Shown: in pieces, positions 1 through 7,992 of the stretch
Layout of the letters: each line of letters begins with the position of its first letter
Numbering within the stretch: the stretch's first letter is position 1
Origin: an uncultured Hyphomicrobium sp.
Lineage (GTDB): Bacteria; Pseudomonadota; Alphaproteobacteria; Rhizobiales; Hyphomicrobiaceae
Reading direction: 5' to 3'
Assembly: GCA_934555825.1 (NCBI GenBank)
Contig: CAKTFJ010000001.1
Coordinates: forward strand, 186,001 to 250,000
Length of the DNA: 64,000 nucleotides
The notes under the pieces: model-generated
What the model was told of the DNA's origin: nothing
What the model saw: the letters and a program-made list of their open reading frames with translations, nothing else
Database searches by the model: none
Translations under genes and position numbers: made by a program

Positions 1-50
1 TCGGCAAAAGAAACACTATAACGTTGTAATTCGACCGGGAGGATTTGGTC

Positions 51-566
51 ATGTGGTTCGGCGCAGTTGGCTTCGCGCTTGCGGGGGTTGCCGGTGTTTG
101 TGCTCTTGGCGGCGTGGCTTTCGCCGAGGCGGTGAGCCTGCCTGAGCGCAAAGCAGGACTGTGGGAACTCACCACGACGATGGACGAGGGCAAGGGGCCC
201 GTGGACCGGACGCTCACCATGTGCGTCGATGCGGACATGGAGCGCAACACGGTCATTGCGAGCCTGATCGAGCACAAGCAGGCGTGCACGAAGTACGACA
301 TCAAGCGCGATGGCGATAAGACGGTCGTCGATATGTCGTGCAAATTCGAGACCCGCAACGTCGAGGGGCGCACGGAAATGAGCGGCGACTTCCAGTCGGC
401 GCTCTTGGTGAAGATCGAAAGCACGACGTCGGGCGATCATCGCGGGCAGTCGGTCGCCGTCAAGCGCACCATCACGCAAACCGGCAAGTATCTGGGCGAG
501 AGCTGCGGAGATCTCACGGGCGGTGAGGCCATGAGCTCCGATGGCACACGGGTGATGGTGCAATAG
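51..566 (+). CDS. DUF3617-family exported protein
   Basis: Small exported protein of 171 residues. An N-terminal hydrophobic signal segment (about residues 3-25) is followed by the motif KAGLWELTTTMD, which resembles the P-G-L-W-E opening of DUF3617 domains. Three later cysteines could form disulfides in the periplasm. I chose the ATG at 51 because GGAGG sits 7 bases before it; an in-frame TTG at 45 lies inside that spacing. Function of the family is unknown. The gene stands alone and is followed by a hairpin shared with the convergent gene downstream. Confidence 0.75.
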   Translation: MWFGAVGFALAGVAGVCALGGVAFAEAVSLPERKAGLWELTTTMDEGKGPVDRTLTMCVDADMERNTVIASLIEHKQACTKYDIKRDGDKTVVDMSCKFETRNVEGRTEMSGDFQSALLVKIESTTSGDHRGQSVAVKRTITQTGKYLGESCGDLTGGEAMSSDGTRVMVQ

Positions 567-606
567 CGCCGGTTTCATTCGGAAAAACGCTTTTCCCTCA
601 GCAAAA

Positions 607-630
607 CAGCCGCGGCGCAAACCGCGGCTG
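607..630. terminator. Bidirectional hairpin terminator
   Basis: Perfect 9-bp stem CAGCCGCGG / CCGCGGCTG with a 6-base loop, between two convergent genes. The plus side is followed by TCTTCGTTT and the minus side by TTTTGC, so it can serve both genes. Confidence 0.75.
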
Positions 631-699
631 TCTTCGTTTGGGCGCCATCTTCATAGCCCCGTCGCGTCATGCGACGTGTGACGCATTCGCGTTCTGCGA

Positions 700-1008
700 T
701 CAGCAGCCGCGACGAACAACGCAGCGATAGTGGCTGCGCGAGCCCCAGCCGAAGCGGCGGGCGCAATCGCGGCGGACATGTGCGCAGCGGCTGTGAACGC
801 GAGGGCGATGAAGGTGGCGATGGCGGAAATGACGATGGCGCCAATGCCGTCCCCGGCGATGCACATCCTGCTTCACCGAGCTTTCAGTTGCGTGGGATTG
901 GACTGCTTTTCCGGCGCTGCCCGTGAAGACAGCCGCCGTAGCGGCATGGGGAGCCAGGGCGGCGCCGACTGCGACGGCGGCGGCGATGGCAAGTGCTTTT
1001 ATGCGCAT
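700..1008 (-). CDS. Small exported His/Arg-rich protein
   Basis: 102 residues: a clean signal peptide (residues 1-26, Ala-rich, ending near ATAA), then a stretch dense in His and Arg (HRRGRHWRHRHFRHRHLHR) and a C-terminal part with four cysteines ending VVRRGC. A strong ribosome site (GGAGGAG, about 6 bases before the ATG) supports this start. Small exported proteins with His/Arg tracts and a Cys-rich tail are common in Hyphomicrobiales; none has an assigned function that I can state. Metal or polyanion binding is only a guess from composition. Confidence 0.65.
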   Translation of the reverse strand: MRIKALAIAAAVAVGAALAPHAATAAVFTGSAGKAVQSHATESSVKQDVHRRGRHWRHRHFRHRHLHRPRVHSRCAHVRRDCARRFGWGSRSHYRCVVRRGC

Positions 1009-1281
1009 ATTTCACTCCTCCTCGACATCGTTGGGTCGTCCGGCATGTGGCCCGTGAAGCCACTCACGGGTTTGAAGAGACAAGCATTGGATGCCTGAAC
1101 ACCGGATGAACTCTGCAGCTAAAATTTCATGCTGCAGTGCGGTGGTCCCGTGTTGCGGTCGCGATCGAAAAAAACTCGGCGCCCGTGTCGGCTTTCGCGT
1201 TTGCCCGGCGTTCTTGAGCTAAGTGCTCGCGGAAAACGTTTCAAATATCTCGTACCGGAGACCTGAGGAGCTCTTGCCATC

Positions 1282-1764
1282 ATGCCGAAGCTGCAGAAAA
1301 TCACACCTTACTTCTGGTTCGATGACAATGCGGAAGATGCGGCGACATTCTACGTGTCGCTGTTCGACGATGCGCGTATCACCGGCATCAGCCGATACGG
1401 AAAAGATGCGCCGATGCCTGAGGGTACGGCGCTCGTGGTCAGCTTCGAACTTGCCGGGCAACAGTTTGCGGCGCTCAACGGCGGGCCGACGTTCAAGCTC
1501 AGCGAGGCCGCATCGCTGTTCGTCGGATGCGATACGCAGGCCGAGATCGACCGGCTTTGGAGCGCATTGAGCGAGGAGGGAACGGTTCAGCCGTGCGGCT
1601 GGGTGAAAGATCGTTTCGGGCTCTCGTGGCAGATCAACTGGTCCGGCATTGCGGATGTGATGTCCAAGGGAACGGCCGCGCAGCAGGCCCGCATGATGGG
1701 CGTGATGATGCAGATGCAGAAGGTCGATCTCGCAGCGTTGGAGCGCGCGGTCCAAGGCGTGTAA
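1282..1764 (+). CDS. VOC-family protein, PhnB-like
   Basis: 160-residue protein of the vicinal-oxygen-chelate superfamily, PhnB / 3-demethylubiquinone methyltransferase-like branch. Seen: the family opening ITPYFWFDDNAEDAATFY, a central FAALNGGP segment, and a C-terminal CGWVKDRFGLSWQI segment that is the second repeat end. Members are small dimeric metalloproteins, but many have no known substrate, and despite the domain name this is not a real methyltransferase. GAGGAG lies 11 bases before the ATG. It is monocistronic; the next gene is convergent. Confidence 0.8.
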   Translation: MPKLQKITPYFWFDDNAEDAATFYVSLFDDARITGISRYGKDAPMPEGTALVVSFELAGQQFAALNGGPTFKLSEAASLFVGCDTQAEIDRLWSALSEEGTVQPCGWVKDRFGLSWQINWSGIADVMSKGTAAQQARMMGVMMQMQKVDLAALERAVQGV

Positions 1765-1860
1765 GCGGCGTTTCGTACGTCGGTTACGCTCAAGTTCGCA
1801 CGCGTTTTGCGGTGTGTCCTTCGACGTGGGTAACGCTCGCGCCGATAGAGTCCGAAGCGA

Positions 1861-2184
1861 TCATGTTCGCGACGTTCCGGCGGCTTGTAGGTGGTGGACC
1901 ATGTCGCGCGCTTCTCTCAGGTCGACGCCGAGTTCGTCACGGCAGATGCGGACGGCTTCGATCAATTGTCCGTCGGCGACGAGGCGCTCGATGCGTTCGC
2001 GCGTTTCGGGTGACAGACGGGCTGCGTTATTGGCGGCGTCGAACTTGGCGTTCAGCTCGCGCTTGCGGCGCGCGTCTGCGCGATGCGGACCGGATCTCAC
2101 GGCGGTGATGCGGCCGATCAGGATGCCAGTGACGAGGGCCGTGAGCACGGCGAGCAAGGAATAGGCGGGTTCGAGCAGGGACAT
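1861..2184 (-). CDS. Membrane-anchored protein with L7/L12 C-terminal-like segment
   Basis: 107 residues. An N-terminal membrane segment (about 8-26, AYSLLAVLTALVTGILIG) is followed by a basic linker and a C-terminal segment LIEAVRICRDELGVDLREAR. The latter reads like the last helices of ribosomal protein L7/L12 (K-I-x-V-I-K-x-x-R-x-x-x-G-L-x-L-K-E-A-K). Such L7/L12 C-terminal folds also occur in non-ribosomal proteins, where the role is undefined. Ribosome site is weak. Convergent with the VOC gene; upstream of it on the same strand is the AMP ligase. Confidence 0.6.
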   Translation of the reverse strand: MSLLEPAYSLLAVLTALVTGILIGRITAVRSGPHRADARRKRELNAKFDAANNAARLSPETRERIERLVADGQLIEAVRICRDELGVDLREARDMVHHLQAAGTSRT

Positions 2185-2296
2185 GAGGGCAGGGCCTTCG
2201 CGTTTTTTTGAGTTGCCCGGCTGTTAGCGTGCTCATTCGACGGCTTTGTGATCGGAAGCCCAACGCGCCGTCTTATGGTGCCGCTCATTCGAGCCC

Positions 2297-3703
2297 TCAG
2301 GAGTTGACCATGGCCGCGTACTCGTTCTTCACGCGCATGATCTTTCCGGATGGGCCGCGCGGCAGCTCGGTCAGGATCTCGACATCGAAGTCGAACGTGC
2401 CTGCCAAGCCTTCCGCGTGCGCGGAGTCCTGCACGAGCTGGCGGATGCGGGAGGGATCGAGGGTGCGCCCTTTCTGCGGCACGGCGCGGATCAGGAAGTT
2501 GCGCGGTCCGGTCTGCACGATCTGATGTTCGGCAAGATCGCGCACATGATGCAATCCGGTCAGGAAGACGTAATACGGCAGCTCGCGCTTCTCGCCGCCG
2601 GTTTCGATCCAGAGCAGGTCCTTGCTGCGGCCGCTGATGCTCGCGATGTAGGGCAGCACGCTGTCGCAACCGCAGGGGGCGGTTCCCATCGTCACGCGGT
2701 CGTCCACCTCGTAGCGGATGATCGGCTGGACGCGATTGTAGAGGTTGGTAACCAGCACCTTGCTGCCCTCCGTGTCTGGCGGCACGGGACGATAGTTCTC
2801 ATCGACGACTTCGAGGATGGCGAGATCGGCGTTAATGTGCGCGCCGCGCCCGGCCGTGCATCCGGACGACAGAACCAGGCACTCACCCATCGCGTACTCG
2901 TCGCCCACGGGCGCGCCGAACACCTCTTCGAGCCAGTTGCCTTTGTCGACGGAAAGCGGCTCGGCGACGTTCGTGATCTGGGTTAGGCACCCAAGCTCCT
3001 TGAGGTGCAGGCGTCCGGCCTCCTGCTCGCGGCCGAAGGCTTCGAGCGCACTCGCATAACCGGTGAGATAGTGCGGGCGGAAAGCCTCTAGCTTGCGATT
3101 GTTCTCTGCAATCGAGTCCGAGACCGAAATTGGCATCAGCTTGAAGACGGGGCGCAGGTAGCCCGGCAGATAGGCAAAGGCGGCGGCGCTCGGATAGAAG
3201 CCGGGCTTGATGGTGAGAACGGCCATGCGCGCTGGATTGAGGATGCGCCCGAGGTGCGGAAGGAAACGGCGCTTGAGCTTGGTGCCGCGCGCGAACTGTA
3301 CGGCAAAGACCAGTGCGAGCGCTTCACGGTCCTGCACGATGAGCGCGGGCTGGCCCTGGCTTCCGGATGTGTGGCTGACGCCGTAGCGGCCGAGGTAGTA
3401 GCGGCCGAGATTTTTTGGATCGTCGACGAATGCGCCGAGGTCGGCTTTCTTCAAGCGCCGGTCTGTGACGAGGTCGTCGTAGTTCTCCATCATCTCCGCC
3501 TTGGTCAGGGTCGGGAGATCGGTGATGGCGCAGCGTTCGATGTCGATCCTCGCAAAGCGCCGTTGGTAAAACGGCGAGTGCGTCACGGCATAACGCAACA
3601 ACGCCCGCAGGCGTTCTTCCTGCTTAGCGGCGATTTGCTCGGCGGTATGCCAGAACGGATAGAGTTTCTGGAGCGTGAGAACGAAACTGATGGGGCCTGA
3701 CAT
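2297..3703 (-). CDS. Phenylacetate-CoA ligase-like AMP-forming enzyme (PaaK/CapK family)
   Basis: 468-residue member of the PaaK/CapK branch of adenylate-forming enzymes. Seen: the ATP-binding loop SHTSGSQGQPA in the N-terminal third, GDEYAMGECLV in the middle, a YEVDDRVTM segment, and the C-terminal LPRGPSGKIMRVKN, which carries the hinge and the catalytic lysine region. The family activates carboxylic acids as acyl-adenylates, often then as CoA thioesters; the substrate cannot be told from sequence, and no paa genes lie nearby. The ATG at 3703 has AGGAG 9 bases upstream; a longer GTG start at 3736 has no clear support. Confidence 0.8.
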   Translation of the reverse strand: MSGPISFVLTLQKLYPFWHTAEQIAAKQEERLRALLRYAVTHSPFYQRRFARIDIERCAITDLPTLTKAEMMENYDDLVTDRRLKKADLGAFVDDPKNLGRYYLGRYGVSHTSGSQGQPALIVQDREALALVFAVQFARGTKLKRRFLPHLGRILNPARMAVLTIKPGFYPSAAAFAYLPGYLRPVFKLMPISVSDSIAENNRKLEAFRPHYLTGYASALEAFGREQEAGRLHLKELGCLTQITNVAEPLSVDKGNWLEEVFGAPVGDEYAMGECLVLSSGCTAGRGAHINADLAILEVVDENYRPVPPDTEGSKVLVTNLYNRVQPIIRYEVDDRVTMGTAPCGCDSVLPYIASISGRSKDLLWIETGGEKRELPYYVFLTGLHHVRDLAEHQIVQTGPRNFLIRAVPQKGRTLDPSRIRQLVQDSAHAEGLAGTFDFDVEILTELPRGPSGKIMRVKNEYAAMVNS

Positions 3704-4055
3704 GCCGTCGGTCTCCTGAACTGGCTTTCTCCGCACCAGTCCGGGTGGGCCGGTGATCCTGCAGCCGCTATGATGACTGTCCGCTGCCTGAACCGGTTGC
3801 GCGTGTGCTCGCGCGGCGGCCCTTGCTTCAGGCGCTTCGAACCGTCTTCGCGTGCTTTGTCAGCACGCGATGTCCCTCCAGGGTGCTCGCGGGCCCCGTG
3901 TCCGGGATCGCTCGCGCACGGGATTTCGCGAGGTTTTCGAAGTGCGATCTTCTCCCATTCGCGCACGCGCCTCGCGTCCGTAGAGATACGGGAGGATTGA
4001 TCCGAGCCCAACTCAACTGTGTGCGAGGGGCGCCGGTTCCGTCCCGCTTGACGGC
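3704..4055. other. Intergenic region without convincing gene
   Basis: About 350 bases between two leftward genes. Open frames here lack ribosome sites and protein-like composition. It should hold the promoter of the AMP-ligase gene. No RNA gene or repeat was recognised. Confidence 0.5.
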
Positions 4056-4081
4056 AAGCACCCGCCTGAAGGCGGGTGCTT
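4056..4081 (-). terminator. Hairpin terminator of the PfpI gene
   Basis: Perfect 11-bp stem AAGCACCCGCC / GGCGGGTGCTT with a 4-base loop, about 45 bases beyond the stop codon of the leftward PfpI-like gene. The run of T on either side is short. Confidence 0.7.
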
Positions 4082-4124
4082 TCGGTGAGACGGAAGGTGA
4101 ACGAAAGCGAAGGTGCGGGCGTGC

Positions 4125-4703
4125 CTAAGCTGCAAGCTCCGCACGGTCGTGTTTGCCTTCTTCGACCTCCTCGATGATTTTCGCGACGAAGGCATCGAGG
4201 TCGTCGGGGTTGCGGCTCGTGATGATGCCCTGGTCGGTGACGACCGGCTCGTCGCGCCAGTCGACGCCCGCATTGACGAGGTCAGTCTTGATCGTCTTGT
4301 AGCCGGTTGCCTTGCGCCCGCGCACGGCGTTGGCTTCGATCAGGAGCCACGGTGCGTGGCAGATCGCGGCGATGGGCTTGCCGGAGCTGAGAAACGCTTT
4401 GATCAGCGTCAGCGCTTCGTCGTCGCCGCGCAGCAGGTCGGGGTTGATCTGGCCGCCGGGCAGGACGAGGGCATCGTAGAAGGACTCGGATGCGTCCGCG
4501 AGGTCGCGGTCGACCTTGATGGGATTGCCCCAATCTTTGCCTTTCCAGCCTTTGATCGTCTCCTTGTCCTGGCGAGATTTCGGCGCCACCACATGCACCA
4601 ATGCGCCTGCTTCTTTCAGCTTGTCGCGGGGCACTTCGAGTTCCGACTGTTCGAAGCCATCGGTGGCGAGGATGAGGATTTTCGCTTTCGATATCTTAGG
4701 CAT
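4125..4703 (-). CDS. DJ-1/PfpI-family protein
   Basis: 192-residue PfpI/YhbO-type protein of the DJ-1 superfamily. Seen: N-terminal KILILATDGFEQSELEVP, LPGGQINPD around residue 82, and the nucleophile elbow AAICHAPWLL with Cys115-His116. Family members act as small-molecule or stress-related glyoxalase/deglycase-like enzymes, and the protease label is historical. The ATG at 4703 is preceded by AAGGAG at 6 bases, so the upstream in-frame extension is not used. Transcribed alone, divergent from the chemoreceptor gene. Confidence 0.85.
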   Translation of the reverse strand: MPKISKAKILILATDGFEQSELEVPRDKLKEAGALVHVVAPKSRQDKETIKGWKGKDWGNPIKVDRDLADASESFYDALVLPGGQINPDLLRGDDEALTLIKAFLSSGKPIAAICHAPWLLIEANAVRGRKATGYKTIKTDLVNAGVDWRDEPVVTDQGIITSRNPDDLDAFVAKIIEEVEEGKHDRAELAA

Positions 4704-4846
4704 AGGGGTCTCCTTTCGAGTTTCCGGGACACAGCGAAAACCAGTCGGGCCACAGGAGGGTTCCGGCATTGGAACCGGCAGGAGTTTGCCTAAAGTCGCA
4801 GGCGTGGCGATGTTCCGTAGTCGTTCGAATCGGCTATCTCCTTTGC

Positions 4847-6292
4847 ATGATGGAGAATCGGACGATTTCGACCGTGCGCAACGACACCGAGGAGCGGGCA
4901 CATTCCCCGCAAGCGGATGATGCTGTTGGCGATGTTGTCGCGCGATTTGCGCAAGAGGCGACCGGCGTCGGGCATCAAATCATCGATGTCGCCTGCACCA
5001 TCAAAGAACTTGGGAACCGGGTGCAGGCCCAGAGCGCCGAGATGCAGGGCATCGGCGGGGAAATGCGCGCCCTCAGTGCCGAAAACGAGCGTATCGCCGA
5101 GGGTGCGCACGCAAGTCTCGATGTTGCGCAGCGGGCCAACGACGATATCTCTCAATCCGCAACGGCGGTGCGCGGCGCGCTCGATACCATTCAGGCTCTC
5201 GTGCGGACCGTCTCCGAGCAACGCGATCTTTTGCATGTTCTGCAGGAGGCGCTGGGGAAGGTCTCCAAAGTCGCCGCTGGGATCGAGATGATCACGCGGC
5301 AGACGGACCTGCTTGCGCTCAATGCAACGATCGAGGCTGCGCGCGCAGGCCAGGCCGGACGCGGGTTCGCCGTTGTTGCTGCAGAGGTGAAGGCGCTGGC
5401 CGGTCAGACGGCGCAGGCGACGAAGGAGATCACGTCCACGGTTGGCGATCTCACGAGTAAGGCGAACCTTCTGATCGAGAAGGGGAGCGAGAGCGCGGAG
5501 TTGGCGCAGTCCGTAGATACAAGCGCGTCGGCCATTTCCGGGACAATCGATTCCATCGAGAAGACCGTGGGTAATCTGCTTGGGCAGGCATCCGATATTC
5601 AAGCGGCGGCGGCTGCCATCGATACGCGCAGCCAGTCGCTGCTTGCAGGCGTGGAGCGTGTGATCGAGGGGCTTCGGCTGTCTGCGGCCGACATCGGGCG
5701 CGTCGAAGGGCGTGTCGGAGAATTGCAGGTTTCAGGCGAGGCGCTGATCACGACCAGCGTCGAATCCGGCGTGGAGACGGCAGACGCGCCCTTCGTTTTC
5801 GAAGTGATCCGGAGGGCAGCGACCGTCGCGCGGGCTCTCGAAGACGCACTCGATCGGGGTCTGCTCAGGCCCGAGATGCTGTTCGACCGCGATTACAAGG
5901 CGATCGCCAACTCCAATCCGCAGCAGTTCAAGACGGCGTATGTGGAGGCGTTCGATCGGATCGTGACGCCGATCATCGACGAGGCGTTGGCATTCGACCC
6001 GCGCGTCGTGTTCTGTGCGCCGGTCGACGTGAACGGTTATCTCCCGACGCATAACAGTCAATTCTCGAAGCCGCAGGGCGCCGACCCTGTTTGGAACGCC
6101 GCCCATTGCCGCAACCGGCGCATGTTCAACGACCGCGTGGGGCTCGGGGCCGGCACGAACCGCAGGCGTTTTCTCGTGCAGACGTATATGCGCGATATGG
6201 GCGACACGTACGTGCCCATGGTCGACGTTTCCGCGCCGATCGTGGTGACAGAGCGTCACTGGGGCGGGCTGCGTCTGGCGTACCGGTCGTAG
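4847..6292 (+). CDS. Cytoplasmic methyl-accepting chemotaxis protein
   Basis: About 481 residues with no membrane segment. A long coiled-coil region contains the receptor hairpin tip [20 protein letters not shown] followed by [19 protein letters not shown], where CheA and CheW bind. The C-terminal 150 residues ([13 protein letters not shown]... [10 protein letters not shown]... [10 protein letters not shown]) form the Cache-like sensor common at the C-terminus of alphaproteobacterial soluble chemoreceptors. It likely senses an intracellular signal and feeds a chemotaxis array; no che genes are nearby. No good ribosome site marks the start; I chose the first of two ATGs (4847/4850). Confidence 0.85.
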   Translation: MMENRTISTVRNDTEERAHSPQADDAVGDVVARFAQEATGVGHQIIDVACTIKELGNRVQAQSAEMQGIGGEMRALSAENERIAEGAHASLDVAQRANDDISQSATAVRGALDTIQALVRTVSEQRDLLHVLQEALGKVSKVAAGIEMITRQTDLLALNATIEAARAGQAGRGFAVVAAEVKALAGQTAQATKEITSTVGDLTSKANLLIEKGSESAELAQSVDTSASAISGTIDSIEKTVGNLLGQASDIQAAAAAIDTRSQSLLAGVERVIEGLRLSAADIGRVEGRVGELQVSGEALITTSVESGVETADAPFVFEVIRRAATVARALEDALDRGLLRPEMLFDRDYKAIANSNPQQFKTAYVEAFDRIVTPIIDEALAFDPRVVFCAPVDVNGYLPTHNSQFSKPQGADPVWNAAHCRNRRMFNDRVGLGAGTNRRRFLVQTYMRDMGDTYVPMVDVSAPIVVTERHWGGLRLAYRS

Positions 6293-6328
6293 GAAGTCTC
6301 ATCACGCCCAGGGCGGGTACGGACGTGT

Positions 6329-6982
6329 TCAAGTCCGTGATGTCGTGGCGATTGCCGCTGGGCTTGCCGTCGGCGGTGTGAGGCCCATCGAGACGTAGAC
6401 GCTCATCAGGTCGTCGATCTTCAGATCGGCCAGCTCGACCCAGGTTTCGGGCACGTAGATCAGCGCACCGCCGAAGGGCACAGGCGCGGACGGGACGAGC
6501 ACCGGCAAGTAGGTTGTGCCGCCGATATCGATCGGGTTTTTCGACGGAAGAAGTGCGAGCACCGCGGCGCCAGGTTTGCCGCCGAAATAGCACCACGCAG
6601 GGCTCATACTCTTCAGGCTGTCGCCGTTCTTGGTGTCGACGATGGAGACGAAGCGGTTCGACAGATCGTAGACGTTGGACACCAGGGGAATGCGGCGGAT
6701 GAGGCGCTCGAAGAGGACTGCGACCCAGTTGCCGACGCGGGAGTGGACCAGCAGACCGAGCGCGTAGATGGCGGCGCCGATCAGGGCGAGGCCGATCAGA
6801 TAAGGGGCTATCTCGGAGGTTCCCACGCCGAAGCCGAGGGACGTGAGGAAGCGGCCGAAGCCGCTGCCCGGACCGAAATACTGATTGACCAGTGAAAGCA
6901 GCCATACGGTCACGAAAATCGTGAGCAGCAGCGGAAGGGCGGCCAAAAGGCCGGTGAAAAAGACGCGTCCGAACCTGCCCAT
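6329..6982 (-). CDS. DUF502-family membrane protein
   Basis: 217 residues. Two membrane segments (about 7-29 and 60-82) flank a short loop, followed by a soluble part with FERLIRRIPLVSNVYDLSN and the segment PVPFGGALIYVPETWVELAD. This pattern is the conserved core of DUF502, a family of bacterial and plant membrane proteins of unknown biochemical role. The ATG at 6982 follows AAGGGGG at about 7 bases, excluding the longer upstream frame. Convergent with the chemoreceptor gene with only a 36-base gap. Confidence 0.8.
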   Translation of the reverse strand: MGRFGRVFFTGLLAALPLLLTIFVTVWLLSLVNQYFGPGSGFGRFLTSLGFGVGTSEIAPYLIGLALIGAAIYALGLLVHSRVGNWVAVLFERLIRRIPLVSNVYDLSNRFVSIVDTKNGDSLKSMSPAWCYFGGKPGAAVLALLPSKNPIDIGGTTYLPVLVPSAPVPFGGALIYVPETWVELADLKIDDLMSVYVSMGLTPPTASPAAIATTSRT

Positions 6983-7230
6983 GCCGTTTCCCCCTTTATG
7001 TCCGTCCGAAAGATATGCGGACGGCGCCACCGTCTGCGGCGCGGGCCGCCTCGTCAAGATGCTTCGAGCGTCGGAATGCCGATCCGAAGTGCGAATTTTG
7101 GGGTGACGCGGCGGGCGGACCGATGCATCATTTTATCGGTTTCGTGAAACGATGACGCTTGCGACGTGTGGCTTGGCGGTCCGATGGCCGGTTGCCTCCC
7201 GTAGCGTCTTGCCGCGGCAATGGAGAGGGT

Positions 7231-7971
7231 ATGGCTCACGTCGGGTCTGAGGTTCGTTACTGGCGGGATCGTTCGTTCGGGTTTTGGTTCTTACATATCG
7301 GCGTTCCGGTTGCTCTGCTCGCGGCTGCGTTGGCTGCCGACTATGCCGGGGGCGCGGTGAAGGAATTCGTGCTGAACCCCTATACGGGCGCGGCCGAAAC
7401 TCTGGTGGGCATCGGCATCATCTCGTCCGCCGTCATCGTGGCTTTCATCCTGGCGCGCGCGACGGTCGAGGTGGACTGGAAGCTCAAGACGTGGCTGGTG
7501 TTGTTCATTCTCGCCATGATCTTTTTTGCAGGCGAAGACCTTAACTGGGGCCAGCATTACTTCGGCTGGACGCCGCCCGACTATTTCCTCGAACACAACC
7601 GCGAGGAGGAGACCAACATCCACAACATGTGGCCGCTGCTGTTCAACAGACTGCCGCGTGGGATCGTGAATGCATGGCTGATCGTGGCGTGCATTCTCGT
7701 GCCCCTTGGGTGGCGCTGGCCGGTATCGGTGTTGCGCAACGTCGTGCCGCCGGTGCTGTGGCCGGATCGGCGGTTGATGTTCCCGGCGTCAATGGTGTTC
7801 GCCATCAAGGGACTGCGGCACCTGAGCTCCAACATCTCGGAGCAGAACTGGCTGCTGGGCGTTCGCCACAGCGAACTCGAGGAACTGATGATCATGTGCG
7901 TGCTCATCTTCTACGCACTGATGCTGTGGGAGCGGTTGGTTAAGCGTGAGAGGGTTGCCGCCGCGGTGTGA
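7231..7971 (+). CDS. Multispanning membrane protein of unknown function
   Basis: 246 residues with about five to six hydrophobic spans. A conserved-looking acidic/aromatic loop, AGEDLNWGQHYFGWTPPDYF followed by ETNIHN, lies between spans three and four. This loop recurs in a family of uncharacterised bacterial membrane proteins (usual form GEE-x-WGQR-x-FG followed by ETN-x-HN). The second half has NISEQNWLLGVRHSELEEL, another possible membrane-surface motif. ATG at 7231 with GGAGAGG immediately upstream. No function can be proposed; convergent with uvrB. Confidence 0.7.
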   Translation: MAHVGSEVRYWRDRSFGFWFLHIGVPVALLAAALAADYAGGAVKEFVLNPYTGAAETLVGIGIISSAVIVAFILARATVEVDWKLKTWLVLFILAMIFFAGEDLNWGQHYFGWTPPDYFLEHNREEETNIHNMWPLLFNRLPRGIVNAWLIVACILVPLGWRWPVSVLRNVVPPVLWPDRRLMFPASMVFAIKGLRHLSSNISEQNWLLGVRHSELEELMIMCVLIFYALMLWERLVKRERVAAAV

Positions 7972-7989
7972 GTGCCGACGCGGCGGCAA
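7955..7989. terminator. Hairpin between convergent genes
   Basis: TTGCCGCCGCG pairs perfectly with CGCGGCGGCAA (11 bp, 13-base loop). The left arm overlaps the last codons of the membrane-protein gene and the right arm ends four bases before the uvrB stop. No T run. Confidence 0.5.
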
Positions 7990-7992
7990 TGA

